Under the pieces are notes generated by a model. That model did not search any database. It saw only the letters and a list, made by a program, of their open reading frames with translations, and was not told where the DNA came from. A DNA stretch of 64,000 nt. It comes from Portulaca oleracea (Eukaryota > Streptophyta > Magnoliopsida > Caryophyllales > Portulacaceae). The stretch lies in the NCBI GenBank assembly GCA_029582165.1, contig CM055875.1:27005144-27069143 (forward strand). The letters run 5' to 3'. Each line of letters begins with the position of its first letter. Position 1 is the stretch's first letter. Shown here piece by piece: positions 22,774 through 33,931 of the stretch. Made by a program: the position numbers and the translations under genes.

Positions 22774-23919
22774 ATGACAATTCTTGATTTTCCCCAATTT
22801 GAGCAGGAATTATTTTGGCACTATTTTGAGCGATTACTTGCATGTCCTGTTCCACATGGTATTGTGTATGGGAAATCAGATATTCTTGACATTGTTGCTG
22901 AGGGGGTGAATAGAGAGACTCGTACTCTATTAGAGTATTTTGGTTTCTATGCTAAAACTGTTGATGAAGCTTGGAGTTTGCTTGAGTGGCTTGCACGTGA
23001 TACTCATGATTTTGAAAATTATTATTGTGCATCCTCTTTCCCCAATCTTTGTGCATCTCATGCTAGATTATGTACTCAAACCCATTGTTTGTCTCCTTGT
23101 CGTTTATGTAATTCTTTTGACCATGATGAGTCTACATGCCCTGTTTTAGCCAAAGTTGATTTTTTGACGAGGGCAATGCAAGTGCAACAAGATAAGTTGG
23201 AAGCTTGTCTAGAGAAAATAGATGAAATAGTTGACCCTTCTAAGTCATCTTTGCCAACTGTTGTTCCTTCCCATCCTAGCTTACCTAGAGACACTACTGA
23301 TGGTGTCTTTGCTTTTCAAAATGCATCCTTACCTATTTCTCAGTCGACGGGGTTTGAGGTGAGCGATTCCCATGGGTTTGATGCTAGGTATGATGATGAT
23401 GTTTGTCATGAGTCAATTGATGCTAATGATGAGGAGTCTTGTGAGGGGTTTGTAGGTGGATTGGATCCTTCAAGCAAGGAATTTGATGATGTACTCCATG
23501 TTTCTACACCTTGTTCACCACCTTCTGTTGCCCCTAAGAACCTTGAGGAGCCCATTCCATGTGAAGAGACCATTGATGTTCATGTTGATGTGGGATGTGT
23601 GGTTGACTCCTGTGATGTGACTGTTATTGAGGGGACCAACAATGTTCTTGACTTGTCCTTAGGCACTTTAGGAGGGTTTCATCCCTATCTTGATCCATAT
23701 TGTGAATCCTTAGAGGACTCAGTTAGAAAAATCATGTGGACTACTTATTTTGATTCTTTTGATTTTTCTAGTACTTTTGACTTATTTGAGAGAGTGCAAC
23801 TAACATTCTTTGCCATGAGTATTTTGTTGCTCTCTTATCTGCAGGCTTGTGAACCGCATGCTGCGGAGTTTGACAAGCTTCTAAGGGCGTTAACCGCTTC
23901 TGAGGTAAGTTTCGTCTAG
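22774..23919 (+). CDS. gag-like protein of the non-autonomous retrotransposon
   Basis: An uninterrupted 381-codon ORF starts at the first ATG after the primer site (AAAAAATGACA). An N-terminal region contains ETRTLLEYFGFYAKTVDEAW and LLEWLARDTHDFEN, reminiscent of the LLE/WELLE helices of Tat/Athila gag. A single zinc knuckle CRLCNSFDHDESTC (C-X2-C-X4-H-X4-C) follows at about residues 109-122. The rest is acidic, Ser/Asp/Val-rich and unlike known domains. There is no protease DSG motif and no pol. It is likely an RNA-binding gag derivative that packages the element's RNA with helper proteins (inference). Confidence 0.7.
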   Translation: MTILDFPQFEQELFWHYFERLLACPVPHGIVYGKSDILDIVAEGVNRETRTLLEYFGFYAKTVDEAWSLLEWLARDTHDFENYYCASSFPNLCASHARLCTQTHCLSPCRLCNSFDHDESTCPVLAKVDFLTRAMQVQQDKLEACLEKIDEIVDPSKSSLPTVVPSHPSLPRDTTDGVFAFQNASLPISQSTGFEVSDSHGFDARYDDDVCHESIDANDEESCEGFVGGLDPSSKEFDDVLHVSTPCSPPSVAPKNLEEPIPCEETIDVHVDVGCVVDSCDVTVIEGTNNVLDLSLGTLGGFHPYLDPYCESLEDSVRKIMWTTYFDSFDFSSTFDLFERVQLTFFAMSILLLSYLQACEPHAAEFDKLLRALTASEVSFV

Positions 23920-23936
23920 CTAAAGACGTTAAATTA

Positions 23937-23965
23937 GCGCTTCTTGGGAGGCAACCCAAGCGTTT
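23937..23965 (+). promoter_or_regulatory. stem-loop CTTGGGAGGCAACCCAAG after the gag stop
   Basis: CTTGGG and CCCAAG pair perfectly around an AGGCAA loop, with extra GCG/CGC pairing outside, about 20 bases after the gag stop codon. I recall a GGGAGGCAACCC-type hairpin at this place in related plant elements. A packaging, dimerisation or RNA-processing role is only inference. Confidence 0.5.
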
Positions 23966-25698
23966 AATCGCTTTATTAGGTTTTAGTTCGTTCCTTTAAT
24001 TTTCTTCGGTTTTTTTTTCTGAGTGTGATGCATTATGTCGTTTTCCCTCTTGTCGCATGCTACCCTTATTCGAAATGCGTTGCGGACACTGCTTTGTCCA
24101 AGCATGGGGGGGGGGGGTTGCATTGATTGTCTTAAAATCATGTGCTTGAGTGAGACTGACGTTTATAGTTGCATATTTCTTAGTGTCTTTTTGTGTTTGT
24201 TAGGCATTGAATTTGCATCTAGGTTGCATATAGGAGTAGTTTTCTTGCTTTCTTGTTAAAAAAAAAATTAGGATAGCCTTTCGCCTTTAAGAGGTGTGTT
24301 TGGATTGTCATTGCAAATGTGTACTCATGAGATTTTTCTGGCTTGATGTAGATGATAGGAGAAACTTGGTTGTTTGTTTGATTTAGGTTGTCGGTCATGA
24401 TTGTGATTCATCTAGTCTTGATCAACTCTTGTGCATGACAGTGAAGTTCTTGTGTTTGGTTCATCAAATGAGTTAGTTGTTTGTGATTGTGGTAGGTTAA
24501 CCCGTGAGACCTCTTGAGCCTAAAAGACTATCATTTTTATAGTCTCATATTCTTTTGAGTGTGACCTTACCATGTTTGCATCTCTAGAACTTGATTTAAC
24601 TCTCTTTGAAACTGCATTTGACTTGTGCATAGTGTTAATATGATTGAGGCCCAGTTTGAAGCCACATAGCCAAAAAGCCTCCTGACATCTTGACTTCTTT
24701 TTGCTAGCCCTTTACTAACCATTTTTCCTGTCTTGTTGTTTACCCTATTCGTGCGCACCCTTGGCCTGTTCTTAATTCCATACCCCTTTAGCGAAGTTAG
24801 TGGAGCAATAATTCAGTTGGGGGACAGTTTTGTAGTCTATTTGATGGTGACTTTATTGGTTGGTTTACTTGACGAGGGAAGCATTGCTCATAATCATTAT
24901 TTAACCTCTCTATTCATTTGAGGTTGAAATTGGGTTGAAAGAAAATGAGTCCATTTTATGTATCTATGCTATTCACCAAAAAAAAAAAAGAAGAAGTAAA
25001 GTAAAAAATAAAATAAAAATAGAAGTTTTGAGGAATTACGTGATTAGCATGGTGGCTTTCTTGCTTATATTGACTCTTTCCCCTTACCTTTCTTTGATGA
25101 GAATATATTTGAGCTTAATCGAAGTGTGAAGTAGGAGGTGTTGGGCTTTATGTATTGGGAATGTTGCTCTTTAGGTACTTGGCTTTTGGCTCCACATTTC
25201 CTAAACTATTTCCCTCCTTACCCTACACCTAAGCCCCATTACAACCCTTGAAAAGTCCTCATGATTAACATTTGTGCAGATTATCTATAGCGGTAGAGAA
25301 TTGAGAGTCTTGTCAAGCTTATGGTAGGTTGTTTACATTGGTTGAAGATTTTGAGTGAACCGTTATATCTTTTACAAACACACGAGGGGAGTGATCCACA
25401 TACCCTAAAGTGAGGTCCTAACGATCCCAACTAGTTCGCCAAACATGTGAATGAATTTTGATTGCACTTGAGTTGTGATAGATTGGTTGCGTTACTTCTT
25501 GACTCGTGATTCTATCTCGAACAACAATTTTTGTTTCAATTTGATTCGTATTCTCGCTAGGGAGTCCTTGAGTATATGCTTGCTTATGTAATCCTTTATG
25601 CCCCTTTAATTAGAGGAAGTGTGAGTAGATTTCTTTTTCTTTTAAGTCCTTTCATCTAGTTTTGAGTCTTGTACTTGCTTGGGGACAAGCAATGAGTA
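23966..25698 (+). other. non-coding internal region of the retrotransposon
   Basis: No ORF of note and no pol motif in any frame. It contains a G12 run (near 24107) and an A-rich tract (24979). Confidence 0.6.
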
Positions 25699-25712
25699 AG
25701 CATGGGGGGATT
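25699..25712 (+). promoter_or_regulatory. polypurine tract
   Basis: AGCATGGGGGGATT lies immediately before the 3' LTR start at 25713, the position of the plus-strand primer. Confidence 0.75.
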
Positions 25713-27182
25713 TGATAACTGCGTTTCATGATTATATTTTTAGGAGTTTTTAATAGTGAATTAGGGAGAGTTTTATGTGTGAACCTTGATTTTTATTCCA
25801 ATTTCCCTACTACACTTGGTGTTGTTGTTTTTGATGTGAATTTGTAGGTTTTGAGGCCAAAACACCAACTTTCTCTTAACTTCAGGCAAGAGTGAATATA
25901 CCACGGACCTCTACATGTCAAACCCAAACCGTGGTACAAATTTGGGACGGAAAGGAGCAAGGAATGGCTGGCCAGCAGCCACCTCGGGCAGCCCGAGGTG
26001 GTGGCCACGGTCCGTGGCGGTTCAGCTCCTTGTGCCCAACTCATTTTTTGCGAAGGAAAGAAGAAAGAAACGAAACAGTGGCAACCACGGGCAGCTCGTG
26101 GTGATCACCACGGTCCGTGGTGTACGGACTTGTACGGACCGAGGTGGACTGCCTATGCAGATCGGTTGTTTTCGCGAGTAGAAAAGGCGGCGCGCTTTTT
26201 GATATTCACCATTTTCTATCAGTTTTCCTTCATTCTTTGGCCGTGAAGGAGAGAAAAGAGAGCCCTAATACTTCCATTCTACTCCTCTCCCCCACCATCA
26301 AGATTCAAGACCGAATCGATTCAAGAGAAACCAAGATCAAGATTCGCAAAGGAAAGGAGCGATGTTCGCGACGAAGGTTTCACCCCGGGATCGAAAGGCT
26401 CGACGAATTGTATTCTTCGCAATTGTATTCTTTCTTTTCGATTTTCTTCTTAGTTTTGAGATTCGATTATGATGTTTGGAACTTGTGTCGTGTTTTCATT
26501 GAATATGAGTGAGTAGTTTCTTTGAATTCTAGGGTTTTGCAACCCGAAACAATGTGGTTTGATTGATTGTTATTAGTTTGTGCATGAATTCTTGACTAGA
26601 ATCAATAGAAGGTTGTGTTTACCATGTTTATGAGTATTCTTAAGGCCTTGGATATTTGTAAGTTTGAGATTAACCTGAGAAGTACTGAAAGGTGAATTAG
26701 GGTAATCTGACTACCAACCTGTCTACCTAGGATTGCGAAAGTTGAAAAAGGAGTAGTAAACTAGGGAATCATTAGATAACCTGACCTTTTGAGACCTTCA
26801 ATTCTGTTTAACCTAAAAGGCATACGAAAGTTGTTGATTAGGTTGTTTAGAATAATTCTATTTAGCATCGAAAGGGCGATAGAATTCAGAGGTTGTTGAT
26901 TCTTGATTCGTTCTTGAATGTATGATTGTGTAGGCTAGGTTTTAGTAATCGAACTCGTTGTTAGGTTAATATCTCCCTAGAAGTCTTTCTCTCTTGATTA
27001 GAACATTAGATTAATTTTTCTTGCTTTATTAGTTTTATTAGTTTGTTAAACCTTTTCCAAAACCCAAAACCTGATTAGCTTAGCAATCGATATAGAGATT
27101 AGTTTATTGTGCTGCTAAGTGAGTCCCTGTGAGATCGACCTTGACGTGCTACTACGTACACCGTGCGCTTGCGGCCCTGTCA
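25713..27182 (+). repeat. 3' LTR of the 21.2-27.2 kb retrotransposon
   Basis: 1470 bp, same TGATAACTGCG start and CCCTGTCA end as the 5' copy. The main differences are near 25975, 26095 and 26187-26210. Confidence 0.92.
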
Positions 27183-27846
27183 ACAACATATACCAAAAGC
27201 AAACAAGTAAAAATCTCTACAACATGTCTACATCATGAAATTTTCAACAAGAAAATTCAACACATCAAGAGCATGGATTCTTACCAGACTGTAGTTCTTT
27301 CGTCAACAACAACAATTTTTTCAGATTAATTCACTGCATCAATGCAAGGTGAGGCTCAAATTAGCAACTGAAAACCTAATTTCACGGTATGAGAGCAACA
27401 AGATTTAGGAACTTTAACCACAAATTACCGAAAATAAAGAACTTTAGCCCTAAATCAACCCAACAACAAGATTTAGGAACCTCAACCATAAATTAGCAAA
27501 AATAAAGCACTTAAACCCTAAATTGACCCACCTTCTACACGAAAAACTCAAATTTGGATGGAGATGAGCAGATTTCAAGTGACGTCAAGTAGGTAGGTGG
27601 GTGAAGAGTAATAATGAAGGAGATAATATGAAGAGTAATAATGAAATAGTAAAACGAGTTTAGGGGGAGGAAGAATTCTGGGTGGGATTTTATTTTTGTT
27701 TTCTTAATGATTAAATGAGAGAAATAGTGAGTCAGATGGGGGGGGGGGAATGAATAATAGGGTTTGCCGCATCAACAAACACATGCCATATTTCTTTTTC
27801 TTTTAATTTTCGCATTTAAAAACATCCACCTCATCATAAATAATGC

Positions 27847-28191
27847 AAAAAATTACTCTGAGGTACTCTAAATTTTGGTGAAGTGTTTTTCTGGTATCCC
27901 AACTTTTCAAAACTAATTTTGAGGTACCCTTACTTTTTGTGTTAGTAATTATTTGGTGTTTTTCCAGCCATTAATTTTATTAAATGACCGAAATGCCCCT
28001 CGTTCTCCTTCTTGAAGAAATACCCTTGAAGAAGAAGAATGAGGATATTTCGGTCACTTAATAAGATTAATGACCGGAAAAGCACCAAATAATTACTAAC
28101 ACAAAAAGTAAGGGTACCTCAAAATTAGTTTTGAAAAGTTGGGGTACCGTAAAATAGTTTCCCCAAATATTGGGTACCTCCGAGTAATTAC
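27847..28191. mobile_element. foldback MITE inside the Mutator right TIR
   Basis: 345 bp, with inverted arms: AATTACTCTGAGGTAC pairs with GTACCTCCGAGTAATT, and ACTTTTTGTGTTAGTAATTA pairs with its inverse. AATGC is duplicated at 27842-27846 and 28192-28196. The left TIR of the host element has the uninterrupted sequence, which confirms the empty site. Confidence 0.8.
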
Positions 28192-28343
28192 AATGCCATG
28201 TCATTTTTCCGGTGGCCGGAGATGGACTGAGGTTCACTGGAAGAAATATGTTGTTAAGTTTGGTTCACCGATAGCAAAATGTTAAGTTCGGTTTGTCAAA
28301 TCAAAATGGACCTAAAGTTTAGATTATTAGATTCCAATTTCCC

Positions 28344-28879
28344 ATTATGTTTTACATTTTATGCTTTATGACTATTTTAAGGTATAGTTAGGTTTTATTT
28401 TCCGTTGCATGTTATGTTGAACTTGATCTAGCAATATTTTAGATATATATAGAAAAGTGTGTTTTATGTCAATGTATTAATTACTAAATAAGTTATACAT
28501 GCATGCCATAATATCATTTCCTAAATTAAATTTCCAACGTACATATATATACATATATATGTCTAAGTTTTATCATCGTCATCATTCTTCTCTAATAAAA
28601 GTTAATATTATTTTCATTCTTATTATTTTCATAACTTATTATCATTTCTATTATTATTGTTATTATTGTTGTTATTATTATTATTATTGTTATTATTATT
28701 ATTATTATGATTATTATTATTTATTGTTGTTGTTGCTGCTTGATTTGTCATATAAGAAAGCCTTGCTTTTCCTTATTGGAGAAGCGGCGGTACCACTCTC
28801 GGCTTTTAAGCTTCCGCTAAAATAACATTAAATAAGATAAAATATGGGTAATCCCCTGATTAGTGGTCGGGGCGTTACA
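28344..28879 (+). repeat. chromovirus 5' LTR, right portion
   Basis: Continues the LTR interrupted at 15742. From about 28375 it matches the 3' LTR (AAGGTATAGTTAGGTTTTAT) to the end GGGGCGTTACA. It includes a (TTA)n tract at 28640-28722, also present in the 3' LTR. Confidence 0.85.
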
Positions 28880-28882
28880 GCA

Positions 28883-28894
28883 TAGTATGAGAGC
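28883..28894 (+). promoter_or_regulatory. degenerate tRNA-Met primer binding site
   Basis: TAGTATGAGAGC, just after the LTR, matches the canonical TGGTATCAGAGC at 10 of 12 positions. Confidence 0.5.
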
Positions 28895-29340
28895 ATGGTC
28901 TTGAGCCTTAGGATGCTAAAATCAATAAATAAAATATGTAGACTTAGGAGTACTAATATAAATGGGTAGGGGTGCATGTTTTCCTCCGTTTGCAAAATTT
29001 TACTATTATATTACACCCTTACAATATTATTTGTGAGCTCGTTTTTCCTTACATTAACTAACTACTGAGGTTTTTGTTCAAATATGCCTATCTACTGTTA
29101 TACCTCCCTTTTATTCGTCAAAAGTCTTTATATCCTATTTACGTGCCACTAAGTGTTTATAAGCTGCGACCCTAATCCCGACCCTAAGGCCATTAATTCT
29201 TTGTTCGCAGATGTCAGACCAAGAAAGTGGTGCTAATGGATATAGTCACACCGTGTACGACCCTCAAAACCATTTTCATGACTCACCCAACTACCAAGAC
29301 CAATACCTCAGGCCCCCACAATGTTAATCCCGTAGGTATG

Positions 29341-32300
29341 TGGAGCGTTACCGTATGCGTGGGTGGGTGAAGATTAGCTTGAGTAGTTGAATGAGATTGA
29401 TATTCAACAATGACAAGGGTCTTGAACACCCAAAGGTTGGATATGACCTTGAGCAAGGAGAACCACAACTCTAGGCCTAACACCCCACCATGATTATCTA
29501 GGATAATCCACTAATAATCACTAAAGGAATGACTTGAAACACCAACAAATCACTTGGATAAAGTTAACAAGATTTTTGAGAAAGTTGGGAAAAATTCACA
29601 ATGCCAAAGCATCAAATACACAATGTCCAAAAAACTCCTAAACAATGCCAAGGGAGGGGGTATATGTAACAACCCAAGAAAAATCTCCCTTTAATACGTG
29701 TGATTAACGTCGTTAATTAAGATTAGAAAAGAATTAATTTGTAGATTAAATAAAGCGCGTGCTCCTTATGTCTTCCCCTTATGATTTTACTTTATTTTAT
29801 TTATTTTTATAACCAGTGTATGTTTTGCAGGGCTTGAACAGTGCAACGCATTCCTTTTTAATTTTCTATGAACTTATCTCCGCTATTAATATCTCTTCCC
29901 GACCAAAGTTTAAACTACTCTCATCAAACTTAACCCCGATCTTTTTAGGATGACTGTATTAGATGTTTAAGGTGGTACTTATGAAAAGTAAAGCAAGAGC
30001 TATGATTACTATGGGTCACCAGGGATAGTTTTTATGAGTATTACATTTTGGATAAGTGAATTGGGGTTTATATATGTTAAGTATAGGGGATTAATTTGAT
30101 AAAGAAATTTTTGGGCCTTGGGGATCTTGGGCCAGCCGAGTGAAGGAGGGAAGGAGGGAGTTGAACTCCTTTTATTTGATGAGTTGTATATATATACCTA
30201 GGAGGGAGTATCATCTTAGTTTTCAAACTCAAAAGACCATCCAAGCTCCTTGTGTGTGTGTGTGACCCTTTGGCTCCCCCTCTCACTCGCCAGCCACCAC
30301 CCCTGCCGCTGTCACTGCGCCACCGTGGCGCCACCGTCATCACCGGCACCACCGTCATCTTCACCTTCTCTCTCCTCTTCCATTTTCAAGTGTAATCTTC
30401 TTCCTCTTGTTTCCTCCTTCCTTTTTCTAGCCACATCTAAGTTATAATCTGATTTTTTCCTTTCCAAATGATGTAATTTCCAGAAATTAGAAGTGGTATT
30501 CTTGTTTTCTTCAAAGAAAGAGGAAAGATTCTCAAGTTGAAGGAAGGGAGTGGGTGAGTTTTGACTAAACCCTTGTTATCTTGATTGTTGCAAGCAATCT
30601 TCTTATGAAAATAAACATGCATGTAGTTGTAGAAGTTTAATTCTCTGTGGTAGTATGAAAAAGTTAGTGTATTCAAGATGCATGTTTATAGATTATGTGT
30701 AAATGAAGATTAAAAAGAGTGTTGTGATGTTGCATGTGAAAATGGATGCTAGATGGTGAATGTGAATGTGAATTTGAGGATGCATGAGTTTAAAAGAGAT
30801 GTATTTGATGTCCTCTTGACTACTTAAGGCTGAGTATTTGGTGTACATGAGGATAACATGATGTTTTATGGAGAATCCTTGGCTAAATCACAAAGACTTA
30901 GGCATGCATGTGAGTTTTGAACATAAAGTTTCGTTCTGGTTGGATTTGTGTTTTCCAGGAAGTAAAGAAAAGGATTTTTGGTAATATTAAAGTTTAATTA
31001 AGTAGACAAAAGTGTTAGCTAACACCCGGTTTTTACGGATCGACTTTTCGTTGGGTATTTTAGAAATTATGACCAAAACCGTAAAATCGTAAGAATCTGG
31101 AAATTTAGTGACGGCAGAATGAAAATGCCTAGTTTTCGTCTAGTTAGAGTTTGATATGGTGTCGGGTCTGAACATAAAAGTTTTATAGGATTGTTTAAGC
31201 TTTCCGGAATGATATGGTTTGCGTTCATATGACATCGGATGAGCAAGTTATAAGTGTTTGTTTGAAGGACAGAAATTCTGGAATTTTTCCAGAATTAAAA
31301 GTTAGTGGCTGCTCTTGTGTTGGGTTAATATTAGGCCTTTTCCCAAGTTTAAATCGTGTGGTGATAAAAAGATAAGTTAAATTTTGATTCTTAAGCTTTC
31401 CTTAGACAGCTTATAGGCCCAAAACCGAGTAGTATAGCCCAAGATATCGCGTTCCAAAAAAGTTACCCGGCTTGTAAAATTCTGGGCAGATTGTGTAATT
31501 AAGTGTTTTGGCCCCTGAAATCATGTTTTTAGCCTCCGGGGTTAACTAAACAGTTGTAGGGCGTATCCTAAGATTTCCGAAAAGTACTCTTATGTGGCGA
31601 TCCGATATCTGTAGCAATAGTTACCTTCCTCTTTGTAAATGTAGGGAAATTCTTTTAGTTTACGAACCGATTTTGTCCTTTAAGAATTCCTCACCTTTCT
31701 CCTATTTAGATGAGAAGGTCTAACTCTTCAATTCCTTCCTATCTCTCTCTAAGCTTTCGCTCAAGTGATCGTTGCTCGTGCACTGTTCAAGTCCTTGCTC
31801 GTTGGTGGTTTTCGTTGTCAGGTACGTGTACTACTTAGCTTTTATGTTATACATGTACTTAAATTATTTATTCTTGTATTATCTTAACTGTGCGCCAAAA
31901 TGATTCTTATATATGCTTACATGCTGAAATTTTACTACTAAACATGTCTACGAGAAAGATGCTCTTTTATAAGTAAAATTTTGGATGTTAGAAGTGAACT
32001 TCATGCTTCAAGACCTAGTGTTGTTTGGTGAAATTGAAGAGGAAAATCCCCCTTATTTTGTAAGCATCTATCTTCAATCGAGTACAAAAATCAAGGGGGT
32101 TTACCTCTTAAGAAGCATTTTTATAAGCTAACTTTACTTGAAGAAAAGTTCTTTCCATGCTTGTTGTCGGGTTTTAATTAAAGATTATCTTTACGGTTAA
32201 AGTTTTCCAAGGAATTAGAAGTTGTTTTAAGTAATAAAGCCCCGCCCATGATTTATGTGCGTAAAAACACACCAAGGAAATGGTGTTTAATACACACCAT

Positions 32301-33931
32301 GTTCACGTGCCTTGAGCACCTCATGAGAAATTATTTTGTGCCTTAGATGCACACCAGGAAAATTTGGCCAATAGGATAGATATCCACCATCCGGACCTCC
32401 CGATCGGTCCGGGTATGCGCATACGGAGGTTTAGCCGATGATCGCAAGTAGGGGCATCCATGTTAAGTTCTACCATATCACGTTATCTTCTTTTTGTAAA
32501 CTTTTATGTTTATAAGTTGTTTTAATTTCAATACTTCTATAGCTTCGTATGAATTTATGCTCTTTTATAAATTGTGGTTGTATTCTTAGCCTTGCAAGTT
32601 TATTATGGAAAATCATTTGTTTGCCTTTATACGTCTAATCACCCTGTGGTCGGTTACCATGTTAAGTTGATATTTGTGTCGTGAAGTTAGGAAGTTACCA
32701 AAAATTGGAGTCCTTGTAAGTTGACTTATTACTCTTTTCTTTCAAGCTTTACTTGAATTAATTATTAAATAGAGCTGCGCGCCTAGGGGTAATGAAATTA
32801 AAGTCTTACTTTTTGCTTGTTTTATTCAATTCTGATAGTATGCGTACTGAGTAAAACTCACCTCTTTAAGTTGTCTATTACTTTTAGGGTCTCAAGGGAA
32901 AGGCAAGGGCAAAGTCATCGAAGGGCGGAACCCAAAGACAACCTAGGTGATTCTCAGGTGATCTTGGAGCTCCTTTTTGGGAAGTTTATAGGAGCTATGG
33001 TTTGGTGTGATGGAATTAATGGGAAATTGTTGTTAATTTGGTCTTGTAGCATGTGTGAAGAATGGTTTACATGTTAAGTTGTTTCCACTTCTTTGGGTTG
33101 TATAATTCTAAGAGTCTTATATCTTGATGTTTTGAGATGTCTTGTTATGGTGGTCTAATTATGCGGTTGAGTGAAGTCTTTTGGTGTGATGTATTGGAGT
33201 CTTAGCCTAGTCCATGTTCATGGACGGCGGTAGTGCTCTCAGGTAATTATCCGCTGCTGATCATTAGGTTAAGTAGTGAATTAGCTTAATCTGATGATTA
33301 GTAACATAGGGGTGTTACAGTATATATAGGAATGGGGGGAAAAAACAACACGCAGTAGCAGCAGCAGGTCTTGGCAGAAGGAGGTAGCGGGCGCGAACCT
33401 AGGAGTCACAGGCGCGACGCCACAGGGCAGCAGGATGACTCGGGCGAGTCGGTGTTCTGGGCAGCTTTTCCCTGCCGACTTCAAACGCCCATAACTTCTT
33501 CATCCGAACTCTGTTTTAGGCCCGTAAGATATCCATGGAAAGCTCTAAGTGTATAATTTAAGCTCTCAAAATTTGAGACCCATCGGAGTTAAATTGAAGG
33601 AGTTATGACCCAAAGCGTGAAGGCGCGTCGATTCCGACAACCCACGTCGACCCTTTTCCGCTTATTCTTTCCGAAGGACTCCGAACCCTTTTAAAGGCCC
33701 GAAGTAGGTCCTGATGAGGACTTGTAGCTCCATTCTCATGGTCCGAGATCCCATTTGAAGTGGATACCACACCCGGTGATGACCCGAATACGCCTCCAAG
33801 GTCCCGGGTCCACCTTGAAATGGACTCCACACCTTATCTTGGAGTTGTTTCTCTCGTTTTCTTGGGAGGGGGTGTGGAAAGATTTGAAGGCCATGGAAAC
33901 CGAGACTCGGGCCCCAGCCCGGTACGCTCCA
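29341..33931. mobile_element. TGGAGCG-ended element, copy A, with a solo LTR inside
   Basis: Starts TGGAGCGTTACCG and ends CGGTACGCTCCA, flanked by GTATG at 29336-29340 and 33932-33936. Without the solo LTR at 29665-33319 it is about 930 bp and closely resembles copy B at 61844-62817 (shared GACTTCAAA, CATAACTTCTTCATCC, CTCAAAATTTGAGACCCATC). TG...CA ends and a 5-bp duplication fit a solo LTR or short LTR-derived element. The inverted ends are longer than usual for an LTR. Confidence 0.8.
29665..33319 (+). mobile_element. 3.65 kb solo LTR
   Basis: Begins TGTAACAACCC and ends GGGGTGTTACA. GTATA is duplicated at 29660-29664 and 33320-33324. The host element continues on both sides. No gag, pol or primer site is found inside, so recombination between two LTRs has left one copy. 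The length and TGTAACA...TGTTACA ends fit a Tekay/Retand-type gypsy family (inference). The orientation is assumed. Confidence 0.85.

Larger units (their letters stand above)
21169..27182 (+). mobile_element. non-autonomous LTR retrotransposon (LARD-like)
   Basis: Complete structure: 5' LTR 21169-22645, tRNA-Asp primer site, one gag-like ORF, a 2 kb non-coding segment, polypurine tract, and 3' LTR 25713-27182. The flanking 5-bp duplication ACAAC is at 21164-21168 and 27183-27187. No protease, reverse transcriptase or integrase sequence is present, so it depends on a helper. The LTRs differ at few positions apart from one ~20-base patch, so insertion is recent relative to the surrounding wrecks. 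The primer site and gag style suggest a Tat/Athila-lineage helper (inference). Confidence 0.92.
15742..28343. mobile_element. Mutator-like element with 9-bp target duplication
   Basis: Terminal inverted repeats start GGGAAATTGGAATCTAATAA at both ends and extend about 340 bases (left 15742-16085; right 27655-28343, interrupted by a MITE). The flanks are identical 9-mers ATTATGTTT at 15733-15741 and 28344-28352, the classic Mutator duplication. Inside are a GRF zinc-finger gene on the plus strand, a mudrA-like transposase pseudogene on the minus strand and an LTR retrotransposon at 21169-27182. Without its insertions it is about 6.2 kb. Confidence 0.92.

Noticed and set aside
28499..28825. 108-codon Tyr-rich ORF
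   Set aside because: Translation of a (TTA)n microsatellite inside the LTR.
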